NCBI RefSeq assembly: GCF_021922985.1
Contig: NZ_CP040788.1
Span: forward strand, 2,728,001 to 2,792,000
DNA from: Clavibacter michiganensis subsp. tessellarius
GTDB taxonomy: Bacteria > Actinomycetota > Actinomycetes > Actinomycetales > Microbacteriaceae
DNA: 64,000 bases
Direction of reading: 5' to 3'
Shown here piece after piece: positions 9,036 through 17,860 of the stretch (position 1 is its first letter; each line of letters begins with the position of its first letter). The notes beneath the pieces were generated by a model. That model worked only from the letters and a program-made list of their open reading frames with translations, did no database searches and was not told where the DNA came from. Both the position numbers and the translations under genes were made by a program.

Positions 9036-10070
9036 GTGAACGACGCCGCACCCGCCATCCGCCCCATCGACCTGACCGGCGTCGCCGCCGCGCACCCGGA
9101 GGGGGAGACCGCCGCGCAGCGCATCGGCGTCGCCGCCGCGGAGACCGCCGCGGGCGTGACGGGCGTGCATCACCTCGGCGGCTCGGCCGCGCGGGCCCTC
9201 GACGCCGCGTCCCGGGCGGTCCGCGGCACGAGCACGGGCCCCGGCGTCACCGTCTCGGAGGAGTCGGGCGGCGTCGTGATCGACATCGACCTCGTGGTCG
9301 AGTACCCCGCGCCCGTGCAGGACGTGGTCGACCGGACCCGCGAGCAGGTCGCGCACGCGGCCCGCCAGATCGCGCCCGGCGCGGTGCGCGTCAACATCCG
9401 CGTGACCGACGTGCATGGCCCGTTCGACGACGAGCAGTCGCCGGCGGGGGCTGCGCTCGAGCGGGCGAAGGGCGCGGGGGCCGATGCGCTCGGCAAGGCG
9501 AAGGGCGCGGGGGCCGATGCGCTCGGCAAGGCGAAGGACGCCGGATCGGACGCGCTCGACAAGGCTAAGGACGCGGGATCGGACGCGCTCGACAAGGCGA
9601 AGTCGGCCGGGTCGGACGCGGCCGCGAAGGCGAAGGCGGCCGGATCCGACGCCGCCGCCCGCGTGCGCGAGGGCTCGGCCGAGGCCGCAGACCGGGGCCG
9701 TGACGCGGGCGACCGTGCCCAGGACGCCGCGGCCCGCGCGGCCGACACGGCGAAGGAGGTCGGATCCGAGGTCGCCGACCGCGCGAAGGCCGCCGGTGCC
9801 GTGCTCGCCGACTCCGCGAAGGCCGACGTCGAGGACACGCGCCAGGCGGCCGAGGAGCGTGATGCCGACGCATCCGCCCGCGAGCCCTTCGTGGACCAGG
9901 ACTCCACGGCCGCCGACTTCGACACGTACGCCGACCACGACGGCGCGGCCGATCATGACGGCACCGCCGCCCCGGAGGTCACCGTGGTCGTCGACGAGCG
10001 CGCCGACGGCACGACCCGCATCGAGGTGGACGGCCCCGCGGCCGTCGAGGTGCAGGGCGACCGCTCCTAG
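9036..10070 (+). CDS. Asp23/Gls24 protein with LEA-like 11-mer repeat tail
   Basis: 344 aa. Residues about 8-135 are an Asp23/Gls24 core (AAETAAGVTGVHHLGG, EYPAPVQDVVDRTREQV, VRVNIRVTDVH). Residues about 143-270 are low-complexity amphipathic helix made of 11-residue units such as KAKDAGSDALD. At DNA level there are six near-perfect 33-bp units from 9465. The last 75 residues are acidic (ADHDGAADHDG) and end with a beta-rich segment. The tail resembles late-embryogenesis-abundant or apolipoprotein-type helices that bind membranes or protect on drying. GTG 9036 has AAGGAG 7 nt upstream. The combination suggests a surface-stress or desiccation role; this is an inference. Confidence 0.8.
   Translation: MNDAAPAIRPIDLTGVAAAHPEGETAAQRIGVAAAETAAGVTGVHHLGGSAARALDAASRAVRGTSTGPGVTVSEESGGVVIDIDLVVEYPAPVQDVVDRTREQVAHAARQIAPGAVRVNIRVTDVHGPFDDEQSPAGAALERAKGAGADALGKAKGAGADALGKAKDAGSDALDKAKDAGSDALDKAKSAGSDAAAKAKAAGSDAAARVREGSAEAADRGRDAGDRAQDAAARAADTAKEVGSEVADRAKAAGAVLADSAKADVEDTRQAAEERDADASAREPFVDQDSTAADFDTYADHDGAADHDGTAAPEVTVVVDERADGTTRIEVDGPAAVEVQGDRS
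9465..9662 (+). repeat. Six 33-bp tandem coding repeats
   Basis: Units begin at 9465, 9498, 9531, 9564, 9597 and 9630, each starting with GCGAAG or GCTAAG. They encode 11-residue Lys/Ala/Asp helix repeats in the Asp23 fusion protein. The first two units are nearly identical at the DNA level, which implies recent duplication. Confidence 0.85.
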
Positions 10071-10118
10071 CGCCGCGCCGCGCCGCGCTACGCCGCACGA
10101 CCGCAGGACCGCACGCCC

Positions 10119-10156
10119 CGCGCCCGCGGACCCCGCCACCGGGATCCGCGGGCGCG
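10119..10156. terminator. Bidirectional hairpin between convergent genes
   Basis: Perfect 12-bp inverted repeat CGCGCCCGCGGA / TCCGCGGGCGCG with a 14-nt loop. It lies between the convergent ends of the Asp23-LEA gene and the lipoprotein gene, so it can serve both strands. Confidence 0.7.
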
Positions 10157-10199
10157 TCCGCGCGCTCGCACGCCGCCGTCCGCGCGTCGCGCCCGCGCG

Positions 10200-10751
10200 C
10201 TACCGGCCGATGCCGGAGAGCGAGCCCACGGTCTTGCCCGCGGGATCGCCGACGAGGCACGTGACGGTGCGGTCGCCGGTCATCCAGCCCTCGGCCGTGG
10301 GCTGGTAGTACGTGTAGTCGTAGATCGAGTCCTGGTAGTCGAAGCCGATGAAGGAGTCGAAAGCCTTGCTGCACGCGTCGTCGGCCTGCGCGTCGACCGG
10401 ATCCGAGCCGGGGTAGTCGGATCCGCCCGTGAGGGTCACGTCCCGGTACGCCTCGAAGTCGTGCGGGTCGGCGCACGGCACCGTCCGCACCGCGGTCACC
10501 TCCTGTCCCGTCGCGTCCCCGCTCTCGCCGGAGAGGCTGTCGACGAGCGACTGGTCCTCGATGCAGTCGCCCTGGCGCAGGTCGAAGACGTCGGTCCTGC
10601 CGCTCGCGGTGATGGCGCCCTGGCCGTCGCGCGGGGCGTCGTGGGGGATCAAGTCGGCGATCTGCTGCGGCGAGCACCCGCTGAGCGCGGCGGCGACGAG
10701 GACGGCCGCGAGCGCGGTGGGCAGGGTGGTACGGCGGGCAGCGGTGGCCAT
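10200..10751 (-). CDS. Lipoprotein with septum-formation-type domain
   Basis: Exported lipoprotein of 183 aa. An N-terminal signal peptide ends in the lipobox LSGC (Cys26). The mature part has the pattern GDCIED...TVPCADPHDFEAYRDV, which resembles the actinobacterial 'septum formation' domain with paired cysteines. A further Cys pair (DDACSKAF, TVTCLVGD) suggests disulfides. Function is unknown. A DUF805 gene lies 84 bp upstream on the same strand. Confidence 0.75.
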   Translation of the reverse strand: MATAARRTTLPTALAAVLVAAALSGCSPQQIADLIPHDAPRDGQGAITASGRTDVFDLRQGDCIEDQSLVDSLSGESGDATGQEVTAVRTVPCADPHDFEAYRDVTLTGGSDYPGSDPVDAQADDACSKAFDSFIGFDYQDSIYDYTYYQPTAEGWMTGDRTVTCLVGDPAGKTVGSLSGIGR

Positions 10752-10835
10752 GGTGTCCTCGGGGTGGGGGAGCGGATCGCGCTCACCGTAGCGGCAACAG
10801 GAGCCGGCGCATGCGCGCTCGCGGCAGGCGCGTCG

Positions 10836-11279
10836 TCAGTCGAAGCGGGCGCCGCCCGGACGGGATCCGGTGGCGGCCATGATCGCGTAGACGATGAGCC
10901 CCACGATCGGCACGAAGCAGACGAGGATCCACGCGCCGGTGCGGTCGGTGTCGTGCAGCCGCCGCCACGAGACGGCCAGGAACGGGACGAAGACGGCGAG
11001 CTGCCCCACCGCGAGCAGGCCGCTCCACGCATCCGTGATGGCCATGGCGTCGGTGAGGTCGAGCGAGCCGGGGTCCCCGCTGGTCAGGCTGCTCAGCGTC
11101 CGCAGGGCGGTCGTCGCGACGAAGCCCGTGAGGATCCACCACCAGTACTCGCTCCGGCTCGCGCGCCCGCGGAAGGTCGCGTACTTGAGGAAGAACCGGC
11201 GCATCGCCTCGGCCCAGGGCGCGCCGGGGAACGGCAGCTCGAGGGGCGGGCGGGATCCGGGCGTCGTCGCGGCGGTCAT
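10836..11279 (-). CDS. DUF805 membrane protein
   Basis: 147-residue integral membrane protein. The DUF805 signature is present: FRGRASRSEYWWWIL at residues about 36-50 and WRRLHDTDRTGAWIL near 104. Four hydrophobic segments are visible. DUF805 proteins are small inner-membrane proteins of unknown function. TACGTT (11286-11291) stands 6 nt before the ATG, fitting a leaderless start. Confidence 0.85.
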   Translation of the reverse strand: MTAATTPGSRPPLELPFPGAPWAEAMRRFFLKYATFRGRASRSEYWWWILTGFVATTALRTLSSLTSGDPGSLDLTDAMAITDAWSGLLAVGQLAVFVPFLAVSWRRLHDTDRTGAWILVCFVPIVGLIVYAIMAATGSRPGGARFD

Positions 11280-11432
11280 GCCCCGAACGTACGCGCGCCC
11301 GGGGTGACTGGAACGGAGAGAGGACTAACAACGGTTTCTCCCAGACCGCGGTACTGCAAGAAGAGCGTGCTACTGCGATGCCCATCGAGGTACGCCGTAG
11401 TCGGGCGCCGCGGTGTCAGGCATGCTCGAGTT

Positions 11433-12173
11433 GTGACATTCATTCTCAGCGTGATACTGCCAATTGCCACGATTGCGATTGCCTGGCTTAGCTATGTTCG
11501 GGCGCACCCGAAGCGGCACCTCAAATATAGCGTCAGGGTCTCTCCGATGCTTGCCGCGAGTCGCCCTGGCGCCACAAGCTTGCGGGTCGAGTACGGGGGA
11601 GAGGCGGTGCTCGATCCCTACCTCGTCGAGTTGGAGCTCTGGTCCACCGGACGAGCCGATATTCCTTCGTCGAGGTTCGACGCCGGTCGCTCCCTGGAGT
11701 TTGATATCGGCGCGCCAATAATAGAGCTCACCAGTGTCGCCGGTATTGCGTCCGAGCAGTTAGAGGGTATCGAAGACTCTTCTGTGCGCGTAGGTCCGAT
11801 GCTTATATCGCGCAAGTTCCGGCTCAAGGTTGATCTGGTGACTTCCTCTCCGCCGAATGTGCGGCTATCTGCTCAGCCGCTCATCGACGTCACCGTCAGT
11901 GGCATTGATCGACGCGCCATGGAGCAGCGGATCCAAAAACCGTCGAGGCGCGGCTGGGTTCTGCTCACCTTGGCCTCGATGGCTGTCGCTGTCCTCGGGC
12001 TTGTAGCGATCATCGCAGCTGGGCTCATGTATCCCACGGATACGAAGTCTCCCGGATTCCTCGGGATCGGCGTCCCGGGCGTCCTGGCGCTCTTCGGCGG
12101 CCTAGGGACCGCCGTGATCACTCTTCTTGTCACGGGTATCAGGTGGGTCGTCTTTCAGCTGAAGGATCGATAG
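11433..12173 (+). CDS. Hypothetical membrane protein, lower GC, probably acquired
   Basis: 246-residue protein with one N-terminal helix (FILSVILPIATIAIAWLSYV), a soluble middle of about 150 residues and two C-terminal helices (about 170-195 and 205-230). No family is recognised with confidence. Codon use differs sharply from neighbours: ATA occurs repeatedly (consecutive ATA-ATA in PIIEL, again in LIS), TTA is used (QLEG), and third positions are often A or T. GTG 11433 is preceded by CATGCT at 6 nt. The gene and its 3' flank form an AT-richer islet that ends in the long TG tract. It may be a passenger of an old integration or a phage-defence-type accessory gene; neither can be shown here. 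Confidence 0.65.
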   Translation: MTFILSVILPIATIAIAWLSYVRAHPKRHLKYSVRVSPMLAASRPGATSLRVEYGGEAVLDPYLVELELWSTGRADIPSSRFDAGRSLEFDIGAPIIELTSVAGIASEQLEGIEDSSVRVGPMLISRKFRLKVDLVTSSPPNVRLSAQPLIDVTVSGIDRRAMEQRIQKPSRRGWVLLTLASMAVAVLGLVAIIAAGLMYPTDTKSPGFLGIGVPGVLALFGGLGTAVITLLVTGIRWVVFQLKDR

Positions 12174-12302
12174 CCTGCTTTCGTCCACCGATCACGTAAC
12201 TGTCAATGGAGAGCGGCGGCGGCGAAGGCTCCACTTTGCTTTGCACGGCGACGACCGCAGCTTTTGAACGCACAGCGAGCCTGAGGGGGCAATAGCGCAT
12301 GC

Positions 12303-12423
<121 letters not shown>

Positions 12424-12531
12424 ACTCGGAACGAGACCGTTTAGGCAGCGTTTAGCTTGTCGGCAGGCTAGGCACTGCGCGGAGTGGGAGAACGGCGCCT
12501 ATCGGTGGGCTCTCGTATCACTGGATAGACG

Positions 12532-12572
12532 CGCCCGGCCGCGTCCGCGGGGGGAGCGGACGCGACCGGGCG
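12532..12572. terminator. Hairpin after ABC transporter operon
   Basis: Inverted repeat with arms CGCCCGG-C-CGCGTCCGC and GCGGACGCG-A-CCGGGCG (one mismatch) and a short G-rich loop. It lies 31 bp beyond the stop of the ABC permease gene on the minus strand and is probably its terminator. Confidence 0.65.
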
Positions 12573-12603
12573 GTCGTGGGGGCGCGGCCGGGCCGCGCGG
12601 GCG

Positions 12604-13755
12604 TCAGCCCTTCAGCGCCTCCGAGAGCTTCACGCGGCTGCCGGTGCGGAGCAGCGAGTTGCTGTAGATGCGGGATCCGAGGGCCACCACGACCGAGGTC
12701 GTCGCGATCAGCACGGCGAGCGACACGAGCGGCTCCCACCACTCGGCGGTGCCGAGGAAGAGGCGCAGCGGCATGCCCACCGGGGCCGAGAACGGGATGT
12801 AGGACATCACCGCCATGACGGTCGGGTTGTCGTTGAAGAAGATGACCGCGAAGTACGGGATCATCACGAGCGAGGTGACCGGCATGGTCACGGCGCCCAC
12901 GTCCTCCTGGCGCGACACGAGCGAGGCGGCCGCCGCGAACATCGAGGCCAGCAGCACGAACCCGAACACGAAGAACACGACGAACCACAGCACCGACGGG
13001 CCGATGACCGCGAGGAGCGCCGTCTGGTCCGTGACGAGCAGGCCGACGCCGGACATCAGGGCGATGAGCGCGATCTGCGTGAACGCGAGGATGCTGTTGC
13101 CGAGCACCTTGCCGGCGAGCAGCGCGCGCACGGGGATCGTCGACATGAGGAGCTCCACCACGCGGGTCTGCTTCTCCTCCACGACGCTCTGGGCGATGAT
13201 CTGCCCGAACGTCAGCGCCGAGATGAAGAAGACGACGCCGAACGCGACGGCCATCAGGTAGCCGATGGCGGGGTTGGTCGTCGGCTCCTCGAGCAGCTCC
13301 ACGCGGGGCGTCTCCGTGAGCGCCTGCACGACGCCGTCGGGCGCGGACTCGTCGCCGATCACGAGCACGGCGCCGTCGGCGTCCGCCTGCGTGTCGGGGA
13401 CGACGGCCGCGTCCACGTCGCCGTCGCGCACCATCGCGCGCGCGTCCTCGACGCTGTCGGCGGGCACGCCCTCGAGCGACGATGCGCCGGACACGGCCTG
13501 CTGGGCGCTGCCGACGACCGCCACGCGCGTGCTGCCGCCGTCGCCGAGGCTGCCGCTCGAGGCGAGGAAGCCGCTGACGACGATGGAGGCGAGGATCCCG
13601 AAGAGCAGGATCCCGGTGCTGATGAGGAACGACTTGCTGCGCAGGCGCATGCGCACCTCGCGGCCCGTGACGAGCATCGTCGACTGGGCGAACGTGGGCG
13701 CGGTGCCCCGGGCGGCGCCGCGGCTCGTGCCGGGCGGGGTGGACGTGGTGCTCAC
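12604..13755 (-). CDS. ABC-2 type permease (NatB-like)
   Basis: Membrane subunit of an ABC exporter; 383 aa. One helix near residues 40-62 is followed by an extracytoplasmic domain of about 110 residues and then a block of five hydrophobic helices (about 170-375), the layout of NatB and YhaP proteins that pair with NatA-type ATPases. The GTG start overlaps the ATPase stop by 4 bp (GTGA, 13752-13755), so the genes are translationally coupled. Substrates of the family include sodium and drugs or peptides; this one is unknown. Confidence 0.85.
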   Translation of the reverse strand: MSTTSTPPGTSRGAARGTAPTFAQSTMLVTGREVRMRLRSKSFLISTGILLFGILASIVVSGFLASSGSLGDGGSTRVAVVGSAQQAVSGASSLEGVPADSVEDARAMVRDGDVDAAVVPDTQADADGAVLVIGDESAPDGVVQALTETPRVELLEEPTTNPAIGYLMAVAFGVVFFISALTFGQIIAQSVVEEKQTRVVELLMSTIPVRALLAGKVLGNSILAFTQIALIALMSGVGLLVTDQTALLAVIGPSVLWFVVFFVFGFVLLASMFAAAASLVSRQEDVGAVTMPVTSLVMIPYFAVIFFNDNPTVMAVMSYIPFSAPVGMPLRLFLGTAEWWEPLVSLAVLIATTSVVVALGSRIYSNSLLRTGSRVKLSEALKG

Positions 13756-14633
13756 TGGACGACCTCCTGGAAGATCTCGCTGAGGGTGGGGCGGCGGCGC
13801 GCGAACCCGGCGACGGATCCGCGGGAGACGGCCTCGGCGAGCACGCGCTGGCGCGTCTCGTCGTCGGCCTCGAAGAGCACGTAGCCGCCGTCGAACTCGA
13901 CGACCTCGGCGCCGGGGACGTCGCGCACCCAACCGCCGTCGCCGTCGATGAGGAGCTCCGTGAGGGGGCGGCTGTGCTGGTCGCGGAGCTGCTCGCGGTC
14001 TCCCGATGCGCGGATCCGGCCCTCGGCGATGACGACCACGTCGTCGCAGAGGCGCTCCACGATGTCGAGCTGGTGCGAGGAGAAGAGCACGGGCACGCCC
14101 TGGGCGGCCCGCTCGGTGAGGACGCCGAGGACGGTCTCGACCGCGATCGGGTCGAGGCCCGAGAACGGCTCGTCGAGCACGAGCACCTCCGGGTCGTGCA
14201 CGAGGCTCGCGGCGATCTGCGCGCGCTGCTGGTTGCCGAGCGACAGCGACTCGATGGGGTCGTTCCGCCGCTCGCCGAGGCTGAGCCGCTCGAGCAGGCG
14301 CTCGGTGCTGGCGGTCGCGTCGGCGGCGGACATGCCGTGCAGGCGGCCGAGGTAGACGATCTGCTCCTGCAGCTTCATCTTCGGGTACAGCCCGCGCTCC
14401 TCCGGCATGTAGCCGAAGGTGCGCCGGCTCGACGTGCCGAGGTCGCGACCGTCCAGCGACACCGTCCCGGAGTCGGGCGTGAGCACGCCGAGCATGATCC
14501 GCATGGTGGTGGTCTTGCCGGCGCCGTTGCCGCCGACGAAGCCGGTCAGCCTCCCCGGCCGCACGGCGAAGGACACGTCGTCGAGGACGCGGCGGTCCCC
14601 GAACGAGCGCGTGACGTTGTGGACTTCGAGCAC
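13752..14633 (-). CDS. ABC transporter ATP-binding subunit (NatA-like)
   Basis: Cytoplasmic ATPase of the exporter encoded by the next gene. Walker A GGNGAGKTTT, Q-loop region YMPEERGLYP, signature LSLGNQQR, Walker B VLVLDEPFSGLDP and the switch His in FSSHQLD are all present; a C-terminal domain of about 80 residues follows. I chose GTG 14633 (VLEVHNVTRSFG) because GAGGAGG stands 6 nt upstream. A GTG 14 codons earlier (14675) is possible, but TAGCGT at that point looks like a -10 box instead. Length from 14633 is 293 aa. Confidence 0.88.
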   Translation of the reverse strand: MLEVHNVTRSFGDRRVLDDVSFAVRPGRLTGFVGGNGAGKTTTMRIMLGVLTPDSGTVSLDGRDLGTSSRRTFGYMPEERGLYPKMKLQEQIVYLGRLHGMSAADATASTERLLERLSLGERRNDPIESLSLGNQQRAQIAASLVHDPEVLVLDEPFSGLDPIAVETVLGVLTERAAQGVPVLFSSHQLDIVERLCDDVVVIAEGRIRASGDREQLRDQHSRPLTELLIDGDGGWVRDVPGAEVVEFDGGYVLFEADDETRQRVLAEAVSRGSVAGFARRRPTLSEIFQEVVQ

Positions 14634-14776
14634 GGAGGGCCTCCTCGGTGGGCGTGGGTGATCCGTGCTGCTCACGCTAGGGGCGGGGGTGCGCGGGGGA
14701 GTCCGCCGTGAGGGGGAACCCCGTGGGGGACGGGAGGGTCGGGGGCGCGACGGCCGAGACGGGGCGCGCCGGCCCG

Positions 14777-14818
14777 CCCGGAAGCTGGGGCGCGGCGCCC
14801 CGGAAGCTGGGGCGCGGC
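14777..14818. repeat. Two-copy 22-bp-period tandem repeat
   Basis: A 20-bp unit (CCCGGAAGCTGGGGCGCGGC) occurs at 14777-14796 and again at 14799-14818. It lies between the ABC operon start and a divergent membrane protein gene. It could be an operator pair; no known binding family is recognised. Confidence 0.6.
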
Positions 14819-14859
14819 CGCGGGTGGCTGGGCGGGGTCGCCGCTCCTAGGGTCGGATC

Positions 14860-15282
14860 ATGCGCATCGCCACCGTCGTCCAGGCCCTCGCCGACGGGGC
14901 CGGTGCGGCGGGGATCGTGCTGTTCGCGCTGATCCTCACGGACATCGGCACGCCGTCGCTGTCTCTGACCGGTCTCGCGCTGCTGACGCTGTCGCTCGTC
15001 GTGCGGGTGGCCGCGGTCGCCCAGGTGCGCCGCGGGCTCGAGCGCGTGGCCATGGATCGAGGCGCGTGGCGGTGGTGGATCCGCGCCCTCTGGATCGTGC
15101 AGGCCGTCGCCGTCGTCGCGGGCCTGGTGCTCGCGCACTCGCCGGTCGGCCCCGTGACCGCCGCCGTGCTCGCCGGAGTCGTGGTCGCCGCCGCGTCGGC
15201 CGTGCTCGCCGGGGGAGCCGCACGCGGGTCCGGACGCCCGGCCGGCTTCGTGGACTCCGCCGCCGTCACCGCCTACGCGTAG
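14860..15282 (+). CDS. Hypothetical four-helix membrane protein
   Basis: 140-residue protein with four predicted helices (about 5-27, 33-52, 69-91, 97-118) and short loops, and a short C-terminal tail ending AYA. Unrecognised family. TAGGGT (14848-14853) lies 6 nt before ATG, the leaderless arrangement. Its last 10 bp overlap the end of the convergent gluconolactonase-like gene in a perfect palindrome. Confidence 0.7.
   Translation: MRIATVVQALADGAGAAGIVLFALILTDIGTPSLSLTGLALLTLSLVVRVAAVAQVRRGLERVAMDRGAWRWWIRALWIVQAVAVVAGLVLAHSPVGPVTAAVLAGVVVAAASAVLAGGAARGSGRPAGFVDSAAVTAYA
15273..15282. other. Palindromic shared stop of convergent genes
   Basis: CTACGCGTAG is a perfect 10-bp palindrome that reads Tyr-Ala-stop on both strands. 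It forms the overlapping ends of the convergent genes on either side, so both proteins end in the same residues (AYA). Confidence 0.9.
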
Positions 15283-16163
15283 GCGCTCGCCGCCGGGCCG
15301 GTGACGCCCGGCCGCACCGCGAACAGCATCCCCGCGCGCGGATGCCGGGCCGAGTCCTCGGGCGTGTAGCCCTCCTGCGAGGTGGTGATCACGAGCACGT
15401 CACGGTCGGGTCCGACGAACGCGCAGCTGGAGACCTGCGGCGCGTCGACGCGCACGGATCCGACGTGCTCGCCGGTCGGGGAGTAGCGGCGCACCTCGCC
15501 GCCGCCCCACAGCGCGACCCAGAGGAAGCCCTCGTCGTCCAGGCACATGCCGTCGGGATGGCCGTCGGCGGGATCGATCTCGACCACCACCTCCGGATCC
15601 GCGAGCCCGCCCTCGTCCGTGACCCGGAAGCGCCGCACGCGCTGCGTGGTCGTGTCGATGTAGAGCATCTCGGTGCCGTCGGCAGAGAAGGCGGTGCCGT
15701 TGGAGATGGTGACGCCCTCGAGCACGGTCGTCGCGACGCCGCGGTCGAGCAGGTACAGCGCACCCGCGCCGGGCGTCTTGTCGAAGGCCATGGATCCCGC
15801 CCAGAGTCGGCCGCGCGGATCCACCTCGCCGTCGTTCATGCGGCGCCGGATGCCGTCGGCCGGCAGCACGTCGGCCATCGGGATCAGCTCGCCGTCGCCC
15901 GTGAGGCGGACGAAGCCGTCGCGGGCGGCGAGCACGTGCCCGCCCTCCGCGTGGCGCACCACCGCGCCCAGCGGGCCGCCCACGTGCGTCTCGGTGACCG
16001 GCCCCACCGCGAGCGTGGCCGGGTCGAACGTCGCCTCGCGCAGGATGCCCACGTACTGGTCGGCCCACAGGAGCGTGCCGCGCGCGGTGTCCCAGAGGGG
16101 CGCCTCGGCGTGCTCGGCGCGCACGGTGTCGAGCGGCTGCGCGTGCCACGTGGTGACGCTCAT
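15273..16163 (-). CDS. SMP-30/gluconolactonase-like beta-propeller hydrolase
   Basis: 296-residue protein of the SMP-30/LRE (gluconolaconase) family. Family features include the N-terminal acidic motif HAEAPLWDTARGTLLWAD with metal-ligand Glu, MNDGEVDPRGRLWAGSM near 145 (metal-binding Asn/Asp), ISNGTAFSADGTEMLYID near 190 and HPDGMCLDDEGFLWVALW near 240. Predicted role is lactone hydrolysis in sugar oxidation. The ATG overlaps the stop of the upstream SDR gene by 4 bp (ATGA), so SDR and lactonase form an operon that could oxidise a sugar to a lactone and open it. Confidence 0.85.
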   Translation of the reverse strand: MSVTTWHAQPLDTVRAEHAEAPLWDTARGTLLWADQYVGILREATFDPATLAVGPVTETHVGGPLGAVVRHAEGGHVLAARDGFVRLTGDGELIPMADVLPADGIRRRMNDGEVDPRGRLWAGSMAFDKTPGAGALYLLDRGVATTVLEGVTISNGTAFSADGTEMLYIDTTTQRVRRFRVTDEGGLADPEVVVEIDPADGHPDGMCLDDEGFLWVALWGGGEVRRYSPTGEHVGSVRVDAPQVSSCAFVGPDRDVLVITTSQEGYTPEDSARHPRAGMLFAVRPGVTGPAASAYA

Positions 16164-17023
16164 CGCCCGCCTCCCGCGGCCTCGGCGGCCGTCGCGTCGG
16201 GCGCGCCGGCGGCCGGCCGGTGCGGATCCGCGCGCACGCCGTCCCGCGGCCCGCGCTCCGGCGCGCCCCGGCCCTCGTACGCGCGCTGCGGCATCTGCGT
16301 GGCGAGCTTGCCGCCGCTCACGTCGACGAGCGTGCCCGTGATGTAGCCGGCGCGGTCGCTCGCGAGGAAGACGAGGAGGTCGGCCACGTCGTCCGGCCGC
16401 TCCCACCGGCGGATGCTGAGGGTGTCGAGCAGGCGGTCCTGCGCGGGCTCCGGCATCTCGGCGAACCCGTTCATGGCGGTGGGGATCATGCCGGGCGCGT
16501 AGGCGTTGACGGTGATGCCCCACGGCCCGAGCTCGCTCGCGAGCACCCGCGTGAACTGCACGACCGCGGCCTTGGACGCGCCGTAGGCGGCCGCCCCGAC
16601 GCTCGGGACGACGGCCGCGAACGACGCCGCGTTGAGGATGCGCCCGCCGCCGGCCGCCTTCATGGCCGGGATGACGGCCTGCGCCAGGAGGAACACCCCG
16701 CCGACGTTCACGTCGAACGCCGCCCGGAAGCGCGCGGGCTCGAGCGTCTCGACGGCCCCCTCGACGTTGATGCCGGCGTTGTTCACGAGCACGTCGACGC
16801 GTCCGGCGGCCTCGACCACCTGCGCGATCGCGGCCTGCACGGACCCCTGGTCGGTGACGTCCGCCACGATCGCGGTGACCCCCTCCGGCAGCGCGTCGCC
16901 GAACCGGAGGTCGAGCCCGAAGACCCGGCACCCCTCCTCGAGGAAGCGCTCGGCGAGGGCGCGGCCGATGCCCTGGGCGGCACCGGAGACGACGACGACC
17001 CTGTCGCGGAGGTCGATGAGCAT
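16160..17023 (-). CDS. SDR family dehydrogenase
   Basis: Classical short-chain dehydrogenase/reductase, 287 aa. Cofactor motif GAAQGIGRA at residues 14-22, ADVTD at 54-58 and NNAGIN at 82-87; catalytic S-Y-K are Ser in NAASFAAV, Tyr and Lys in YGASKAA. The last 45 residues after GGKLATQMPQ are an added Ala/Gly/Pro-rich tail. ATG 17023 has GAGGGGA upstream. It is first in an operon with the lactonase-like gene and divergent from a second SDR gene. Confidence 0.85.
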   Translation of the reverse strand: MLIDLRDRVVVVSGAAQGIGRALAERFLEEGCRVFGLDLRFGDALPEGVTAIVADVTDQGSVQAAIAQVVEAAGRVDVLVNNAGINVEGAVETLEPARFRAAFDVNVGGVFLLAQAVIPAMKAAGGGRILNAASFAAVVPSVGAAAYGASKAAVVQFTRVLASELGPWGITVNAYAPGMIPTAMNGFAEMPEPAQDRLLDTLSIRRWERPDDVADLLVFLASDRAGYITGTLVDVSGGKLATQMPQRAYEGRGAPERGPRDGVRADPHRPAAGAPDATAAEAAGGGR

Positions 17024-17086
17024 GCGCGTTCCCCTCGGTTCCCAATAGCGTCTCCCTCAACGTAGGGGTGACCGAGGGAGACCGCC

Positions 17087-17860
17087 ATGTCCGGAGCGAC
17101 GACGCACGACGAGCAGACCCGGGATGCACCTGGGGAGGGGGCGACGGGCGCGCGCGTCCTCTGGGTGAGCGGCGCGGGATCCGGCGTCGGCCGCGCCACC
17201 GCCGTCGCCGCGGCCCGCGACGGCTGGGACCTCGTGCTCTCGGGCCGGCGCCTGGATCCGCTCGAGGAGACGCGCGCGCTCGTCGACGACCTCGGATCCA
17301 CCGCCCTCGTCGCCCCGCTCGACGTCACCGACGACGCCGCGCTCGCCGCCGTGGTGGCGGGCCTCGACCGGCTCGACGGGATCGTCGTGGCCGCCGGCCT
17401 CAACGCCCCGCGCCGCGCCTGGGCCGACCAGGACCTCGCCGACTTCGACCGCATCGTCGCGACGAACCTCACCGGACCCGCGCACCAGGTCGCCGCCGCG
17501 CTCCCGCTGCTGCGGGCGTCCGGCGGCACGGTCGTCCTCGTCTCCTCGTACGCCGCGTGGACCCACTCGCCCGGTGCCGGCGTCGCCTACAGCGCGTCGA
17601 AGACCGCGCTCGGGACCCTGGTGCGCGACCTCAACGCGCAGGAGGCCGGCAGCGGGATCCGCGCCACGCACCTCTGCCCGGGCACGATCGACAGCGACTT
17701 CCTCGCGCTCCGGCCGACCGTGCCCGACGCGGCCGAGCGCGCCGCGATGCTCACGCCCGACGACGTGGCCCGCGCCGCGATGTTCGTGCTCGCGTCGCCG
17801 CCGCACGTGCGGATCGACGAGCTCGTGCTGTCGCCGATGTCGCAGCGCGGCGGGTTCTGA
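17087..17860 (+). CDS. SDR family dehydrogenase
   Basis: 257-residue SDR. Cofactor motif SGAGSGVGRAT near residue 28; NAG is replaced by AAGLN (99-103); catalytic Ser in VSSYAAW and YSASKTA (Tyr/Lys). It is divergent from the SDR-lactonase operon with only 63 bp between starts, so both are likely controlled from one promoter region. Substrate unknown. Its 3' end lies inside a hairpin shared with the convergent gene (17844-17880). Confidence 0.82.
   Translation: MSGATTHDEQTRDAPGEGATGARVLWVSGAGSGVGRATAVAAARDGWDLVLSGRRLDPLEETRALVDDLGSTALVAPLDVTDDAALAAVVAGLDRLDGIVVAAGLNAPRRAWADQDLADFDRIVATNLTGPAHQVAAALPLLRASGGTVVLVSSYAAWTHSPGAGVAYSASKTALGTLVRDLNAQEAGSGIRATHLCPGTIDSDFLALRPTVPDAAERAAMLTPDDVARAAMFVLASPPHVRIDELVLSPMSQRGGF

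Noticed and set aside
9465..9662. CRISPR-like array
   Set aside because: Contiguous 33-bp coding repeats in frame with the Asp23 protein, no spacers.
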